A DNA stretch of 64,000 nucleotides from CAYLLN01 sp964384375 (GCA_964384375.1 CAYLLN010000019.1:34015-98014); one strand, 5' to 3'. Positions 1 to 8,435 are shown, numbered from the stretch's first letter. The notes: generated by a model from the sequence alone, not told the origin. Made by a program: numbers and translations.

Positions 1-483
1 AACTCGGGGCTGAATGGGAAAACCGTGCTGCTGCTGGGCGCGGGGGGCGCTGCGCGAGCGATCGGCGTCGGCCTCAAACGCCGCGGCGCCGACACGGTCA
101 TCGCGTCGCGCACGGCCGAGCGGGCCGACGAACTGGCTGCCAAGCTCAAGGCGAAGTCGATCGCCTGGGGACTGCGACATTCGATCAAGGCCGACCTGAT
201 TGTTAACTGCACGCCCGTCGGTATGCACCCGAATCTCGACGAAACGCCGATCGACGTTCGCCACTTGCGGCCCGAAATGACCGTCTTCGACACCGTCTAT
301 AACCCCGAGCAAACGCTCCTCATCAAGCAGGCCCGCGAAACCGGCTGCCGCACGATCACCGGCATCGATATGTTCGTGGGCCAGGCCGCCCTGCAATTCC
401 GCCTGTTCACCGAGCAATCCGCGCCGGTCGAACCGATGCGGCGCGTCATCAAGCAGGCGATCAGCCCGGTGAAGGTGCAGTAA
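1..483 (+). CDS. aroE: Shikimate dehydrogenase, C-terminal part (cut by window edge)
   Basis: The 160 visible residues form the NADP-binding domain of shikimate dehydrogenase, which reduces 3-dehydroshikimate to shikimate in the aromatic amino acid pathway. The glycine-rich loop GAGGAARA lies near the start, followed by an ASRTAERAD segment that binds the cofactor phosphate. The NCTPVGMHP motif and the closing GIDMFVGQAALQFRLFT segment are both typical of AroE. The N-terminal substrate domain lies outside the window, so this could equally be the dehydrogenase half of a fused AroDE (dehydroquinate dehydratase plus shikimate dehydrogenase). The next gene begins 24 bases downstream on the same strand. 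Confidence 0.9.
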   Translation, partial: NSGLNGKTVLLLGAGGAARAIGVGLKRRGADTVIASRTAERADELAAKLKAKSIAWGLRHSIKADLIVNCTPVGMHPNLDETPIDVRHLRPEMTVFDTVYNPEQTLLIKQARETGCRTITGIDMFVGQAALQFRLFTEQSAPVEPMRRVIKQAISPVKVQ

Positions 484-507
484 GCTTTGGCTGCGCGAGG
501 GGTGAAG

Positions 508-1281
508 ATGCTTGCACTGACGCACGTCCCTTCACCGCGGATGCAGGCTTGCCAACGGACGTTCGTGCCGGAAGAGGCGATCGACCTGACGCTGCTTGCG
601 CGACAGCACGCGGCGTATTGCGAGGCACTTCGCGACTGCGGCTGCGAAGTGCGTATGCTCGATCACTGCACTGACGAACCGGACTGCGTCTTCGTCGAAG
701 ACACGGCGGTTATGCTCGACGAACTGGCGATTCTCTGCCCGATGGGGACGGCCGCCCGCCGTCGCGAGCCGGAGGAGATGGCCAATGTGCTCGCCGAGTA
801 TCGCAAAATGGAACGGATCGAATTGCCCGCGGCGCTCGAAGGGGGCGACGTCCTTCGCGTCGGCCGGACGCTGCTTGTCGGCAGCTCGCCGCGCACAAAT
901 AGTGCCGGTATCGAGGCGCTGGCCAATTTGGTTGCTCCGCATGGCTACACCGTCCGTGCCGTCACGACGAAAGGCTGCTTGCATCTGAAAACCGCCTGCA
1001 CGGCATTGCCAGATGGGCGTTTGCTCGTGAATCCCGCGTGGATCGACATTGCTGATGTCGCCGATTTCGATCTGGTTTCCATCCCCGCTGTCGAACCATT
1101 TGCTGCTAACACACTCCCCATCGGCGATGCGATCGTCATGCCGGCTGAGCATCCGCAAACGGCTGACCTGCTTTCGCGCCGCGGCTGGCGGTCAGTTTGC
1201 ATCGAGCTTTCCGAACTGCTAAAAGCCGAGGGTGGCGTTACTTGTTTGAGCTTGCTCCTTGCCGCGGAATCTCGGCCATGA
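508..1281 (+). CDS. Dimethylarginine dimethylaminohydrolase-like amidinotransferase-fold enzyme
   Basis: A 257-residue protein of the DDAH/arginine deiminase superfamily, which hydrolyses methylated arginines to citrulline or acts on related guanidines. The family pattern is visible in order: an FVEDTAV segment with the substrate-binding Glu/Asp, an EGGDVL segment, the catalytic His in LHLKTACT, and the nucleophilic Cys in GGVTCLSLLL close to the C-terminus. Length fits the family at about 255-285 residues. The ATG at 508 is preceded by GCGAGGGGTGAAG, a good ribosome-binding site; an upstream TTG at 487 is less likely. The stop overlaps the next start by 4 bases (ATGA), so the two genes are probably co-translated. 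The exact substrate is not determined. Confidence 0.82.
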   Translation: MLALTHVPSPRMQACQRTFVPEEAIDLTLLARQHAAYCEALRDCGCEVRMLDHCTDEPDCVFVEDTAVMLDELAILCPMGTAARRREPEEMANVLAEYRKMERIELPAALEGGDVLRVGRTLLVGSSPRTNSAGIEALANLVAPHGYTVRAVTTKGCLHLKTACTALPDGRLLVNPAWIDIADVADFDLVSIPAVEPFAANTLPIGDAIVMPAEHPQTADLLSRRGWRSVCIELSELLKAEGGVTCLSLLLAAESRP

Positions 1282-3083
1282 ATCGCCTCCTCTCCATCGG
1301 CCTCGTGCTGGTTCTTTCTTCACCGCTCGTCGCTCAGCGTCAGATGGAGCAACTCGGTCGCGGCCTCGTCGCGATTCACGAAGGGGACAGCCGCGTCTTT
1401 GTCAGCTGGCGGCTTTTGGCCACTGATCCTCCCGCAACTGGCTTCCACGTCTATCGTCGCACAGCCGGCGGCTCGCCGGAAAAACTGACTGCCGAGCCGC
1501 TCAGCGGCCCGACGCACTTTCTCGATGCCGCGACGCCGCTCGATCAGCCGCTCGTGTACGAAGTGCGGCCCGTGGTGGATGGCAAGGAGCAGAAGGACGA
1601 CAAGCGAATCGGATCGCGTGTCGCCCTCCCGGCGATGCCCCCTCCCCTGCCCTATCTCACCGTTCCGCTGCAAACACCGGCAGGTTACACGCCCAGCGAT
1701 GCGTCGGTCGGCGATCTGGACGGCGATGGCGAGTACGAGATCGTACTGCATCAGGTCGGCCGCGGCCGCGATAACTCGCAGCGCGGCACGACCACCGAAC
1801 CGATTCTGCAGGCGTATGGTCTCGATGGAAAACTGCTCTGGACGATCAACCTCGGCAAGAACATTCGCGAAGGAGCGCACTACACGCAGTTCATGGTCTA
1901 TGACCTCGACGCCGATGGCCGGGCCGAAGTCGCTTGCAAGACCGCCGACGGCACCATCGACGGGCGCGGTCAGGTCATTGGCGACGCAGCAGCCGACCAT
2001 CGCACCGCCGGTGGTTACGTGCTTGCCGGGCCGGAATTCCTGACGATCTTTGACGGGCAAACCGGAGCGGCTCTGGCGACCACCGACTACCTCCCGCCGC
2101 GCGGCGATGTGGCCGCCTGGGGCGACAATACGGGCAATCGCGTCGACCGTTTTCTCGCGTGCATCGCCTTTCTCGACGGCAAGCGGCCGAGCCTTGTCAT
2201 GTGTCGTGGGTACTACACTCGCGCGGTGCTGGCCGCGTGGGATTGGCGTGATGGCAAGCTGACGAAGCGCTGGGTCTTCGACAGCGACGACGGCACGCCC
2301 GGCAATCGCGACTATCGCGGGCAGGGGAATCACAATCTGGCGGCAGCCGATGTCGATGGGGATGGGCGCGACGAGATTGTCTATGGCTCGGCGACGATCG
2401 ACGACGACGGCCGCGGCCTCTATTCCACGCGCCTCGGCCACGGCGACGTGCTGCACGTTGCCGACCACGATCCCACGCGGCCGGGCTTGGAAGTCTGGGG
2501 CATTCACGAAAATGAGCGCGGTGCGACCGACCGGCCCGGCGCGTCGCTCCGCAGTGCCGCCACCGGCGAGGTGTTGTTTTCGGTGCTGACGGGGCAAGAT
2601 GTCGGCCGCGGAATGGCTGCCGACATCGATCCGCGGCATCCGGGCAGTGAACTGTGGACCAACAACGGCGGCCTGTGGAACGCGCGCGGCGAGCGGATCG
2701 GCAATCGGCCCCGGTCGTGCAACATGGCGATCTGGTGGGACGGCGACGCGCAGCGCGAACTGCTCGACGGCGTAATTATCTCAAAGTGGCAGCCGGAAGC
2801 GGGGATGGCGACAGCGCTTCTTGACGGCCGCGATGATCATGGCGTCGCCTCCAACAACGGCAGCAAGTCGAATCCCTGCCTCGCAGCCGACATTCTCGGC
2901 GATTGGCGCGAAGAGCTGATCGCACGCACAGCCGACGGGAGCGAACTTCGCATCTTCACGACGACGATTCCGACCACACTCCGACTGCCGACGCTGATGC
3001 ACGACGCACACTATCGCCTGGGCGTCGCGACGCAGAACGTCGGCTACAACCAACCGCCGCACTTGAGCTTCATCCCCAAGTGA
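1278..3083 (+). CDS. Secreted rhamnogalacturonan lyase-like protein (PL11 type)
   Basis: A 601-residue protein resembling polysaccharide lyase family 11 rhamnogalacturonan I lyases, which cleave the pectin backbone by beta-elimination. The first 20 residues (MNRLLSIGLVLVLSSPLVAQ) form a signal peptide. Next comes a fibronectin-like segment with GFHVYRR, then an eight-bladed propeller with calcium-binding loops such as DLDGDGEYE, DLDADGRAE and DVDGDGRDE. The segments WGDNTGNRVDRFLACIAFLDG and CRGYYTRAVLAAWDW are characteristic of the family. The ATG at 1278 overlaps the upstream stop and directly precedes the signal peptide. A saccharolytic, periplasmic or surface role is inferred. Confidence 0.85.
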   Translation: MNRLLSIGLVLVLSSPLVAQRQMEQLGRGLVAIHEGDSRVFVSWRLLATDPPATGFHVYRRTAGGSPEKLTAEPLSGPTHFLDAATPLDQPLVYEVRPVVDGKEQKDDKRIGSRVALPAMPPPLPYLTVPLQTPAGYTPSDASVGDLDGDGEYEIVLHQVGRGRDNSQRGTTTEPILQAYGLDGKLLWTINLGKNIREGAHYTQFMVYDLDADGRAEVACKTADGTIDGRGQVIGDAAADHRTAGGYVLAGPEFLTIFDGQTGAALATTDYLPPRGDVAAWGDNTGNRVDRFLACIAFLDGKRPSLVMCRGYYTRAVLAAWDWRDGKLTKRWVFDSDDGTPGNRDYRGQGNHNLAAADVDGDGRDEIVYGSATIDDDGRGLYSTRLGHGDVLHVADHDPTRPGLEVWGIHENERGATDRPGASLRSAATGEVLFSVLTGQDVGRGMAADIDPRHPGSELWTNNGGLWNARGERIGNRPRSCNMAIWWDGDAQRELLDGVIISKWQPEAGMATALLDGRDDHGVASNNGSKSNPCLAADILGDWREELIARTADGSELRIFTTTIPTTLRLPTLMHDAHYRLGVATQNVGYNQPPHLSFIPK

Positions 3084-3092
3084 TGGCTCTCT

Positions 3093-3617
3093 CTACACCG
3101 GCGCGACGATCTCCAGCAGTTCGATCGCCAGATACCCGTCGAGATAAATAAACGCCGTCCGGCCATAGGTCGTTTGCGGCTTCGCTAACCCGAACAACCG
3201 ACAGAGCGCCGGACCGGGTTCAATGCGATACAGCGAGCCGAGCTGCACTTCACGCATCACGTTGTGCTCGATCAGCACGCGCCCTAGCGGCGTCTGCTCG
3301 GCCAAAATCTCCTGACGCACGTCGTCGCCGAGCAGCATCAGGTTCAGCCGCGGAATGCCGAACAGCACGGCCTTCCGATCCGACTGCCGATGCAGCACGA
3401 TCTCGCGCGAGTAGTACTCACCGTCTCGCTTGGTATTCAAAACCTGCACATCGACCGGCGAGCCGTGAAATCGCTCGACCGACACCGTCATGTGCTCGTG
3501 GTGCGCCAGCAGTGTCCGATACGGTTCGGGCGTCTGCAAGACGAGCACTTCGGCAAACGACCCCAAGTCCCCCGTGTTGGGATAGAACAAGCCGGCAAGG
3601 TGATCGAGAGCGGGCAT
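3093..3617 (-). CDS. Chorismate-lyase-fold (DUF98/Rv2949c-like) protein
   Basis: A 174-residue soluble protein with no signal peptide. Its pattern is reminiscent of the DUF98 branch of chorismate pyruvate-lyases, which release 4-hydroxybenzoate from chorismate: a SREIVLHR segment, then ILAEQTPLGRVLIEHNV (the PLGR motif), then a C-terminal TYGRTAFIYLDG. No database comparison was made, so the family call is tentative. The gene lies downstream of the polyprenyl synthase fusion on the same strand, separated by about 170 bases that contain an inverted repeat. If the call is right, a hydroxybenzoate head group and a polyprenyl chain could be made side by side. It may instead bind a different ligand. 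Confidence 0.5.
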   Translation of the reverse strand: MPALDHLAGLFYPNTGDLGSFAEVLVLQTPEPYRTLLAHHEHMTVSVERFHGSPVDVQVLNTKRDGEYYSREIVLHRQSDRKAVLFGIPRLNLMLLGDDVRQEILAEQTPLGRVLIEHNVMREVQLGSLYRIEPGPALCRLFGLAKPQTTYGRTAFIYLDGYLAIELLEIVAPV

Positions 3618-3660
3618 TCGAACTCGAAATTGGCGGGATGGAAAGTCGCTGGCAAAAGGC

Positions 3661-3772
3661 AGATCACGAAAACACGAAAGAGGTAAAGCACGAAACAGAC
3701 CGGAAGGAAGCTACGCGTGATTTGCTGTTTGCTCCATTCGTGCTTTCTTCCGCTTCGTGTTTTCGTGATGGC
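3661..3772. repeat. Long imperfect inverted repeat (ATCACGAAAACACGAAA family)
   Basis: The arms ATCACGAAAACACGAAAG (from 3662) and CTTCGTGTTTTCGTGAT (to 3772) face each other across about 75 bases. The intervening DNA contains a second, weaker pair of related words. It fills the gap between the chorismate-lyase-like gene and the polyprenyl synthase gene and could form a transcript hairpin. It looks like a dispersed palindromic repeat. Confidence 0.6.
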
Positions 3773-3787
3773 TTGGACAATGCGGCC

Positions 3788-5773
3788 TCAACCAATTGCC
3801 GTAAGCACGGCAGGCGGCGACGCCTCGGGCCGGGCGTGGTCCAGCACGCTGTCGATCAGGTAGTAGAGCAGCGCCCGCAGTTCTTCCGGCTCGATCTCGT
3901 CGGCAATTTTCTCGGCCCGCTCCTGGTGCTTCTCGACGAGACGCATCGCCTTCTCGAAAACACCGGCTTCTTCGTACAGTTCTCGAACTCGGGCTAGCGT
4001 AGCAGACACACTCCGTGTGCCGTCGCCGCTTACCAGGTCGAGCAACTCGCTCTGCTTCTCAGCAGGCAAGCCTTCCAGCGCCAGCGCCCAGAGCACCGTC
4101 GGCCTTCCGCCAAGGATGTCCCCACCCGCCGCCATCTTGTTGTGATTGTCGCCGTCCCAGTCACCGAGGTCGTTGAGAATTTGGAATGCCACGCCCAGGT
4201 TCCGGGCGAACTGCTTGATCGGCTCGACGTATTTCTCGGCCGGCCCGGCCAGTCGCACACCGCTATAGAGTGCCGCTTCAAAAGCCGGCGCGGTCTTCAG
4301 GGCGTAAATCTTGAGCGCATCGAGCGGCTTCAGGCGCTTGTCACCCTTGTCACTTTTACCACTGTCGCGCCACATCAGCTCGGCCCCCTGCCCCTCGGAG
4401 AGGCGCAGGTGCGCATCGGCCAGGCAGTCGAGAATATCGGCGACCGTCTCGGCCCCGAGCGTCTTGCTCTCGCGGCTCACGAGGCGATACCCCATGCCGA
4501 TCAGGTAATCGCCGACGTTGATCGCCGTCGCGGTGCCGTACTGCTTGTGAACCGTTTCCTCGCCGTAGCGGAAGGCATCGTCGTCTTCGATGTCGTCATG
4601 GACGAGCGAGGCCTTATGGAAGGTTTCGATCGACATGGCCGCGCGGCGGACGCTGTCGCTGAACTTTGCAGCTTCTTCTGCGCCATTCGCGCCGGTCGCC
4701 TTGCCACCAGTCAGCGCGTCATAAACGGCGAGCGTGATGAACGGCCTGCTGTACTTGCCCCCCTTGGCCAGGAAGTCGTAGGCGATGGATTCCGTCGCAG
4801 CGATGGGGTCGGTTCCCGATCGCACACGTGGCGCAATCCGCGCGAGCTCTTCCGGCTTGAACAGGTTCGCCGCTGCTCGCAACAGATGTACGTAGGTCCG
4901 TGTCGATGGCTGGTCCCCCGCGCCGGCTTGCAGCTTGACCATCCGCATCACCCAGTCGTCATCGACGCTCGTATTGCGGCAGTCGCTGGAAAGGAGCGGC
5001 ACCGCCATGCACGGAATGCCGGCGAGCAGGATTTTGTCAATCGCCTTCTCTAGCACGTTCAGGCAGGCGACGCCGACGATCGCATCGACGTAGCCGCTGA
5101 CGATGATCTTGAGGACGATCGGCGAGCCCTCGGCGACGAGCACCTTATACCCCATCTCGTCGGCCAGGCCGCGAAAATCGGCGATGCTGCACGCCCCGCA
5201 CTTTTTGCACTCCAGGCCGAACTCGTCGTAATCGGCCGGGCAACCCTCCGCGTGCTTCAGGCAGTGCGGCAAGAGGAACAGCCGGCGCGACGGCGGCACC
5301 GCGGCAACCTGATCCTTCCAGAACTCGCTCGCCAGCACCACCATCATCCAGCCGACGTATCCCTCCGGCTGCCCCAGCTCGGCGAGATGCTGCCGAACGA
5401 GCTTTTCCATCTCGTCCTTCGTCAGCGGACGCGACTTGTCAAGCGTGGCCGCCACCTCCACCGCCCGCGCCTGCAGCCGCTCGCGCAGCTCCTTCGACGG
5501 CGGCACCAGCTTCAGGTGGGCGGTCTGCCGGCGCTTGCTCTTCTTCGGCGCCTCGCCGGCAAATTCGGGGGGCGTGTCTTCCGAATAGGGGAGTTCCTTG
5601 GCCGGCTCGCGCTCTGACTGCGTGCGGGTGTCGTCGCGGGCGCTGCCGAGCGTCGCCGCGTCGCGGTGACCCAGCGTTTCTCCCAGCGGGCTACGCGGTG
5701 TACTCAGAGTTGCATCGTCCAAGGTGTCGTCCTCACGGCACGCGGGCGGGAGCCGGCTGGGCGTCTGAATCAA
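3788..5773 (-). CDS. DUF116-like / polyprenyl synthetase fusion protein
   Basis: A 661-residue two-part protein. Residues about 85-270 carry a cysteine-rich DUF116-like domain: LLPHCLKHAEGCP followed by ECKKCGACSI, presumably binding metal. Residues about 310-640 are a trans-isoprenyl diphosphate synthase with the first Asp-rich motif HDDIEDDD near residue 394 and the second, degenerate one NDLGDWD near residue 534; such enzymes condense isopentenyl diphosphate onto an allylic primer. The first 80 residues are low-complexity and partly repeat-like. The annotated start overlaps the upstream cyclase gene by 41 bases; a later non-ATG start cannot be excluded. A dispersed repeat (3999-4023) is part of the coding sequence. 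Isoprenoid supply for the neighbouring cyclase is the inferred role. Confidence 0.82.
   Translation of the reverse strand: MIQTPSRLPPACREDDTLDDATLSTPRSPLGETLGHRDAATLGSARDDTRTQSEREPAKELPYSEDTPPEFAGEAPKKSKRRQTAHLKLVPPSKELRERLQARAVEVAATLDKSRPLTKDEMEKLVRQHLAELGQPEGYVGWMMVVLASEFWKDQVAAVPPSRRLFLLPHCLKHAEGCPADYDEFGLECKKCGACSIADFRGLADEMGYKVLVAEGSPIVLKIIVSGYVDAIVGVACLNVLEKAIDKILLAGIPCMAVPLLSSDCRNTSVDDDWVMRMVKLQAGAGDQPSTRTYVHLLRAAANLFKPEELARIAPRVRSGTDPIAATESIAYDFLAKGGKYSRPFITLAVYDALTGGKATGANGAEEAAKFSDSVRRAAMSIETFHKASLVHDDIEDDDAFRYGEETVHKQYGTATAINVGDYLIGMGYRLVSRESKTLGAETVADILDCLADAHLRLSEGQGAELMWRDSGKSDKGDKRLKPLDALKIYALKTAPAFEAALYSGVRLAGPAEKYVEPIKQFARNLGVAFQILNDLGDWDGDNHNKMAAGGDILGGRPTVLWALALEGLPAEKQSELLDLVSGDGTRSVSATLARVRELYEEAGVFEKAMRLVEKHQERAEKIADEIEPEELRALLYYLIDSVLDHARPEASPPAVLTAIG
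3999..4023. repeat. GTAGYAG-CACA-TCCGTGTGCCGT repeat, copy 1 (inside a gene)
   Basis: The word GTAGCAGACACACTCCGTGT plus GCCGT matches two intergenic copies at 18559-18583 and 35535-35559 with only a few changes. Here it lies inside the polyprenyl synthase reading frame and encodes the antisense-strand peptide GTRSVSATL. Confidence 0.75.
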
Positions 5774-7895
5774 GTGGGGCGGGGTGGGCGAACTGTCGGC
5801 AGGCGCGGCCCAAGGCGGCCACGGTAAACGTCAACGGATAGAGCCTCTCATAATACCACAACTTGGCGAAGTAAAAGCCGATCGGAGCGGGCTGGCGGTG
5901 CTCGCCGCGCTCGACCCGATCGAGGAGCCAGTTCAAGCCTTTTTCGACGGCAGCGGACAAGGGGCTAGAGGCTAGTGGCTGGGGGCTAGTGGGAAGAGCG
6001 GCGAGCAGGGCCTCGACGGCGAGTGCGGTCTCCTCCACGGACGATTTCAGATTTCGGATTTCAGATTTCAGATTTGATGCCGAGCATTCTTCTCCAATCT
6101 GCAATCTGAAATTTGAAATCTGCAATTTTTTCCACACTCCGCTCCCCCATCCCCCATCCTCGTTCTGATTCGCCACCAGCCACGCCACGCCGCGCTGCGC
6201 CTCGGACGAATCCATGAGGCCCAAATCGCGATAGGCAAACAGCACCTTCGCCGTCCCATAGACCGGATTGTCCTCCTCCGGATGATCCTGATTGCCGAAC
6301 CAGAGCGGCGACCACGAGCCGTCGAGGTGTTGGCGTGGCTGCAAATACCTCTCTCTGCTTCGCCATGCGAGTGCGTTAAAACGGCGATACAAGTTGAAGT
6401 CGAAGCGTGAGAAAAACCACCTATCTAAATCGCCACCATCTTCTGCCTCGTTCATTAAATTGTGGAGTTCTACGAACGCACGCGACGCATGAGCCGTCAA
6501 ATCAGAACCGCTTCGATCAAAGGGTAGTTTTCCCCATCCGCGGCAAAATGTCGGCCATCCTCCGTCTGCATTTCGCAGCCCGAACAACCATGCGCCGGAC
6601 TCGCACATGGTAGTAGCGATTTGGAACCGCAGCTCAGGGTTCAATCGCTTCGATTCACGCCACGAGTTCAACGCCAGAATCGCCCCCGGCGTGTCATCCG
6701 CATCGGGCACCGCGCCAGAGAGGTCGGTCCAGCCGAAGCCGCCGGGGTCGGCCCCGGTGAAGGGATGCCGCTTGGTGTGCTGGCAGGAGAGGAGCCAGTC
6801 TAGGCATTGCGGGCCGAGCAACTCCGCCACATCCTCCCCCGCGCCGGCTAGCGCGTTGATCGCCAGTGTCGTGTTCCACGTCGCGAGGTTCGTGTCGATC
6901 GGCCAGCTCCCGTCCGGGCGAATCGACGCCGCGAGGAATTTGACGCCGTGGTGGATGACTTCGTCGGCGATGCCCTCAAAGCCGCGACCATTGGTCGCGG
7001 TCTGTCCGTTCTCCGCGACCACTGGTCGCGGCTTTGGGATCGACGCCAAACTCATCACCACAAACGCCGTCAGCGGCGTCGCTTCGAGATACCCGCCGCT
7101 ATCGGGCTGCATTCGGCGAAGCACCTTCAGGCTGCGGCTGATCGAGAGCCAGCGGATAAGTCGCGAAACCGGGTTCCACGGCGGGGCGTGGTGATACCGC
7201 GCCTGGCCGATGGCTACGAGGGCCGGAATCGCGTAGCTCACAACCGGCATCCCGACAAACCGATACCAGGCCTGCGGCACGCACGCGAGTTCAAACGGGA
7301 GCGGATCGATCTCCCGCCAGTCCAAGAGTCCCGCCAGCGCCAGGTTCGTCATGATTGGCACGACGAACGTCTTATCGATCCCGTACCGCTCGCGGAGTCC
7401 TGCGAGTCCCCCTTTTGTTTCGATGTAGGCGTTGGCTTTCGCCAGCAGCATCTCCATTTCGCTCGTTCCCACGCTCTGCGTGGGAACGCCCGCCTCGGAC
7501 GCTCCGCGTCCCTGGACTTGGCGGGCAAGGTGCATCGCTGCCACAACGAGATACGTCGTCGCAATGTTCGAGTGCGACAGGTCGGTGTCGCCGAACCCGC
7601 CGTCGTCATTTTGCTGGGTGGCGAGGTAGGCGATGCCGCGCGAGATAAGCGAGTTGAGAAAATCGGAATCGTATGTCTCAACGGAACCATCGGGAGGCTG
7701 ACGCCCCCCGCTCGCCTGCTGACTCCTGTCTCCTGTCCCCTGTCTCCTGACGATTGCCAGCGCACTCACCGCCGTCGCCGTCGAAAGAGCCGACGACGAA
7801 AGCTCGCCGACCCAATGGCCGTCATCCGTCCGTTCGGCAAGCAGCTCGTCGCGGACTTGCTGGTAAGCGGATTGAAGGCGATCCAAGTCGAGCAT
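5733..7895 (-). CDS. Squalene-hopene cyclase family protein with repeat-derived insertions
   Basis: A 720-residue class II triterpene cyclase, which protonates and cyclises squalene or a related polyprene at the membrane. The catalytic DxDD motif is present as DADDTPGA near residue 397, and QW-type repeats are clear (DDGGFGD, PDGSWPI, ADGGWPTF, LDGSWSPLW, EDGGWGSG). Bacterial cyclases are usually about 630-650 residues. The excess is explained by five in-frame stretches that match palindromic or tandem repeat DNA, at about residues 49-60, 136-144, 287-306, 590-618 and 634-645. All fall between the conserved motifs, so the enzyme may still fold. The gene leads an isoprenoid cluster and overlaps the next gene by 41 bases. 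Confidence 0.88.
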   Translation of the reverse strand: MLDLDRLQSAYQQVRDELLAERTDDGHWVGELSSSALSTATAVSALAIVRRQGTGDRSQQASGGRQPPDGSVETYDSDFLNSLISRGIAYLATQQNDDGGFGDTDLSHSNIATTYLVVAAMHLARQVQGRGASEAGVPTQSVGTSEMEMLLAKANAYIETKGGLAGLRERYGIDKTFVVPIMTNLALAGLLDWREIDPLPFELACVPQAWYRFVGMPVVSYAIPALVAIGQARYHHAPPWNPVSRLIRWLSISRSLKVLRRMQPDSGGYLEATPLTAFVVMSLASIPKPRPVVAENGQTATNGRGFEGIADEVIHHGVKFLAASIRPDGSWPIDTNLATWNTTLAINALAGAGEDVAELLGPQCLDWLLSCQHTKRHPFTGADPGGFGWTDLSGAVPDADDTPGAILALNSWRESKRLNPELRFQIATTMCESGAWLFGLRNADGGWPTFCRGWGKLPFDRSGSDLTAHASRAFVELHNLMNEAEDGGDLDRWFFSRFDFNLYRRFNALAWRSRERYLQPRQHLDGSWSPLWFGNQDHPEEDNPVYGTAKVLFAYRDLGLMDSSEAQRGVAWLVANQNEDGGWGSGVWKKLQISNFRLQIGEECSASNLKSEIRNLKSSVEETALAVEALLAALPTSPQPLASSPLSAAVEKGLNWLLDRVERGEHRQPAPIGFYFAKLWYYERLYPLTFTVAALGRACRQFAHPAPLDSDAQPAPARVP
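5961..5993. repeat. GGCTAGTGG-type tandem repeat inside the cyclase gene
   Basis: Three near-copies of a GGGGCTAG-GGCTAGTGG word lie in tandem within the cyclase frame and encode a Ser/Pro-rich stretch (SPQPLASSPLS) with no counterpart in the conserved cyclase fold. A related CTAGCCACTGACCACTGAC word occurs at 33821. Confidence 0.6.
6043..6127. repeat. TTTCAGATTTCGGATTT inverted repeat inside the cyclase gene
   Basis: A visibly AT-rich patch in GC-rich coding DNA. A left arm of repeated GATTTCAGATTT words faces a right arm of AATCTGAAATTTGAAATCTG. It encodes about 29 residues (KKLQISNFRLQIGE and following) directly after a QW repeat. Related words occur at 30351-30436 and 30968-31050. Confidence 0.7.
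6978..7035. repeat. CCGCGACCA-TGGTCGCGG palindrome pair inside the cyclase gene
   Basis: Two CCGCGACCAxTGGTCGCGG palindromes lie within 58 bases, and the outer arms AAAGCCGCGACCA and TGGTCGCGGCTTT are themselves perfect reverse complements. The element encodes PKPRPVVAENGQTATNGRG in the cyclase. Two further copies lie between genes at 18620-18641 and 18652-18674. Confidence 0.8.
7464..7488. repeat. CGTTCCCACGC hairpin inside the cyclase gene
   Basis: A perfect 11-base inverted repeat, CGTTCCCACGC then TCT then GCGTGGGAACG. It is translated as GVPTQSVGTSE between two conserved cyclase helices. Confidence 0.75.
7716..7750. repeat. CTCCTGTC tandem repeat inside the cyclase gene
   Basis: Four near-copies of CTCCTGTC or CCCTGTC in a row, translated on the minus strand as VRRQGTGDRSQQAS. 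It interrupts the first cyclase helix region near residue 50. Confidence 0.6.
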
Positions 7896-8060
7896 GGCTT
7901 ATGCACGGGTCGGAAAAGAATTGGTTTGGGTTGTTTTTTGTCGCAAGTTATTGCATGGCAGATGCTTGCGACGATTTGTTGATTATGCACGTATGCAAGT
8001 TATGCAGCTTAAGAACCGGGTTGCGGTTTGAGCGTGCTAAGGCAAATCACCAGTTCGCAG

Positions 8061-8321
8061 CTAGTTTTTGTTGTCATGCGTTGGCGTCTGTGGCAATCCA
8101 AACGCCGTTAGGTCCTCCTGCAAATCGGCCAATGCACGATCCACCAGCCGGCGAACTTCCTTCGCGACCTCCTCGGCAATCTGGCGGTCGGGAGGAAGCG
8201 CCATCCAGATCATGTTGATCACACTCCGAACTTGTTGATCCAGCATCGGCGCCATCATCCGGCGATACTGGGCCATCTTTTCGTGATCGTTGTGATCATC
8301 GAAGCTCAAAGTTCCAAACAT
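8061..8321 (-). CDS. Small conserved-looking hypothetical protein
   Basis: An 86-residue soluble protein starting MFGTLSFDDHNDHEKMAQYR. It is rich in charged residues and predicted by eye to be mostly helical (QIAEEVAKEVRRLVDRALADL). The ATG at 8321 follows a strong GAAAGGAGCAGCC ribosome-binding site, which supports it as a real gene and rules against the 26-residue upstream extension. I recognise no family. It stands alone between the cyclase gene and the zinc-ribbon cluster, on the same strand as both. Confidence 0.55.
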   Translation of the reverse strand: MFGTLSFDDHNDHEKMAQYRRMMAPMLDQQVRSVINMIWMALPPDRQIAEEVAKEVRRLVDRALADLQEDLTAFGLPQTPTHDNKN

Positions 8322-8404
8322 GGCTGCTCCTTTCAGCACGCAGAATCGAACTGCCGGATTATACAAATCACTTGTACACCAATCAAGCGTCGCCAACACC
8401 GCCC

Positions 8405-8422
8405 TGAATTCTGGCGAATTCA
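8405..8422. repeat. TGAATTCTGGCGAATTCA palindrome, copy 1
   Basis: A perfect 7-base inverted repeat with a 4-base spacer, just past the end of the 463-residue zinc-ribbon gene. A second copy occurs at 39362-39378, upstream of the ammonium transporter gene. Confidence 0.7.
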
Positions 8423-8435
8423 GCTACCGTGGAGT

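Noticed and set aside
1320..2639. 439-codon minus-strand frame across the rhamnogalacturonan lyase gene
   Set aside because: The plus strand encodes a recognisable exported lyase with calcium-loop motifs; the antisense product has no recognisable motif.
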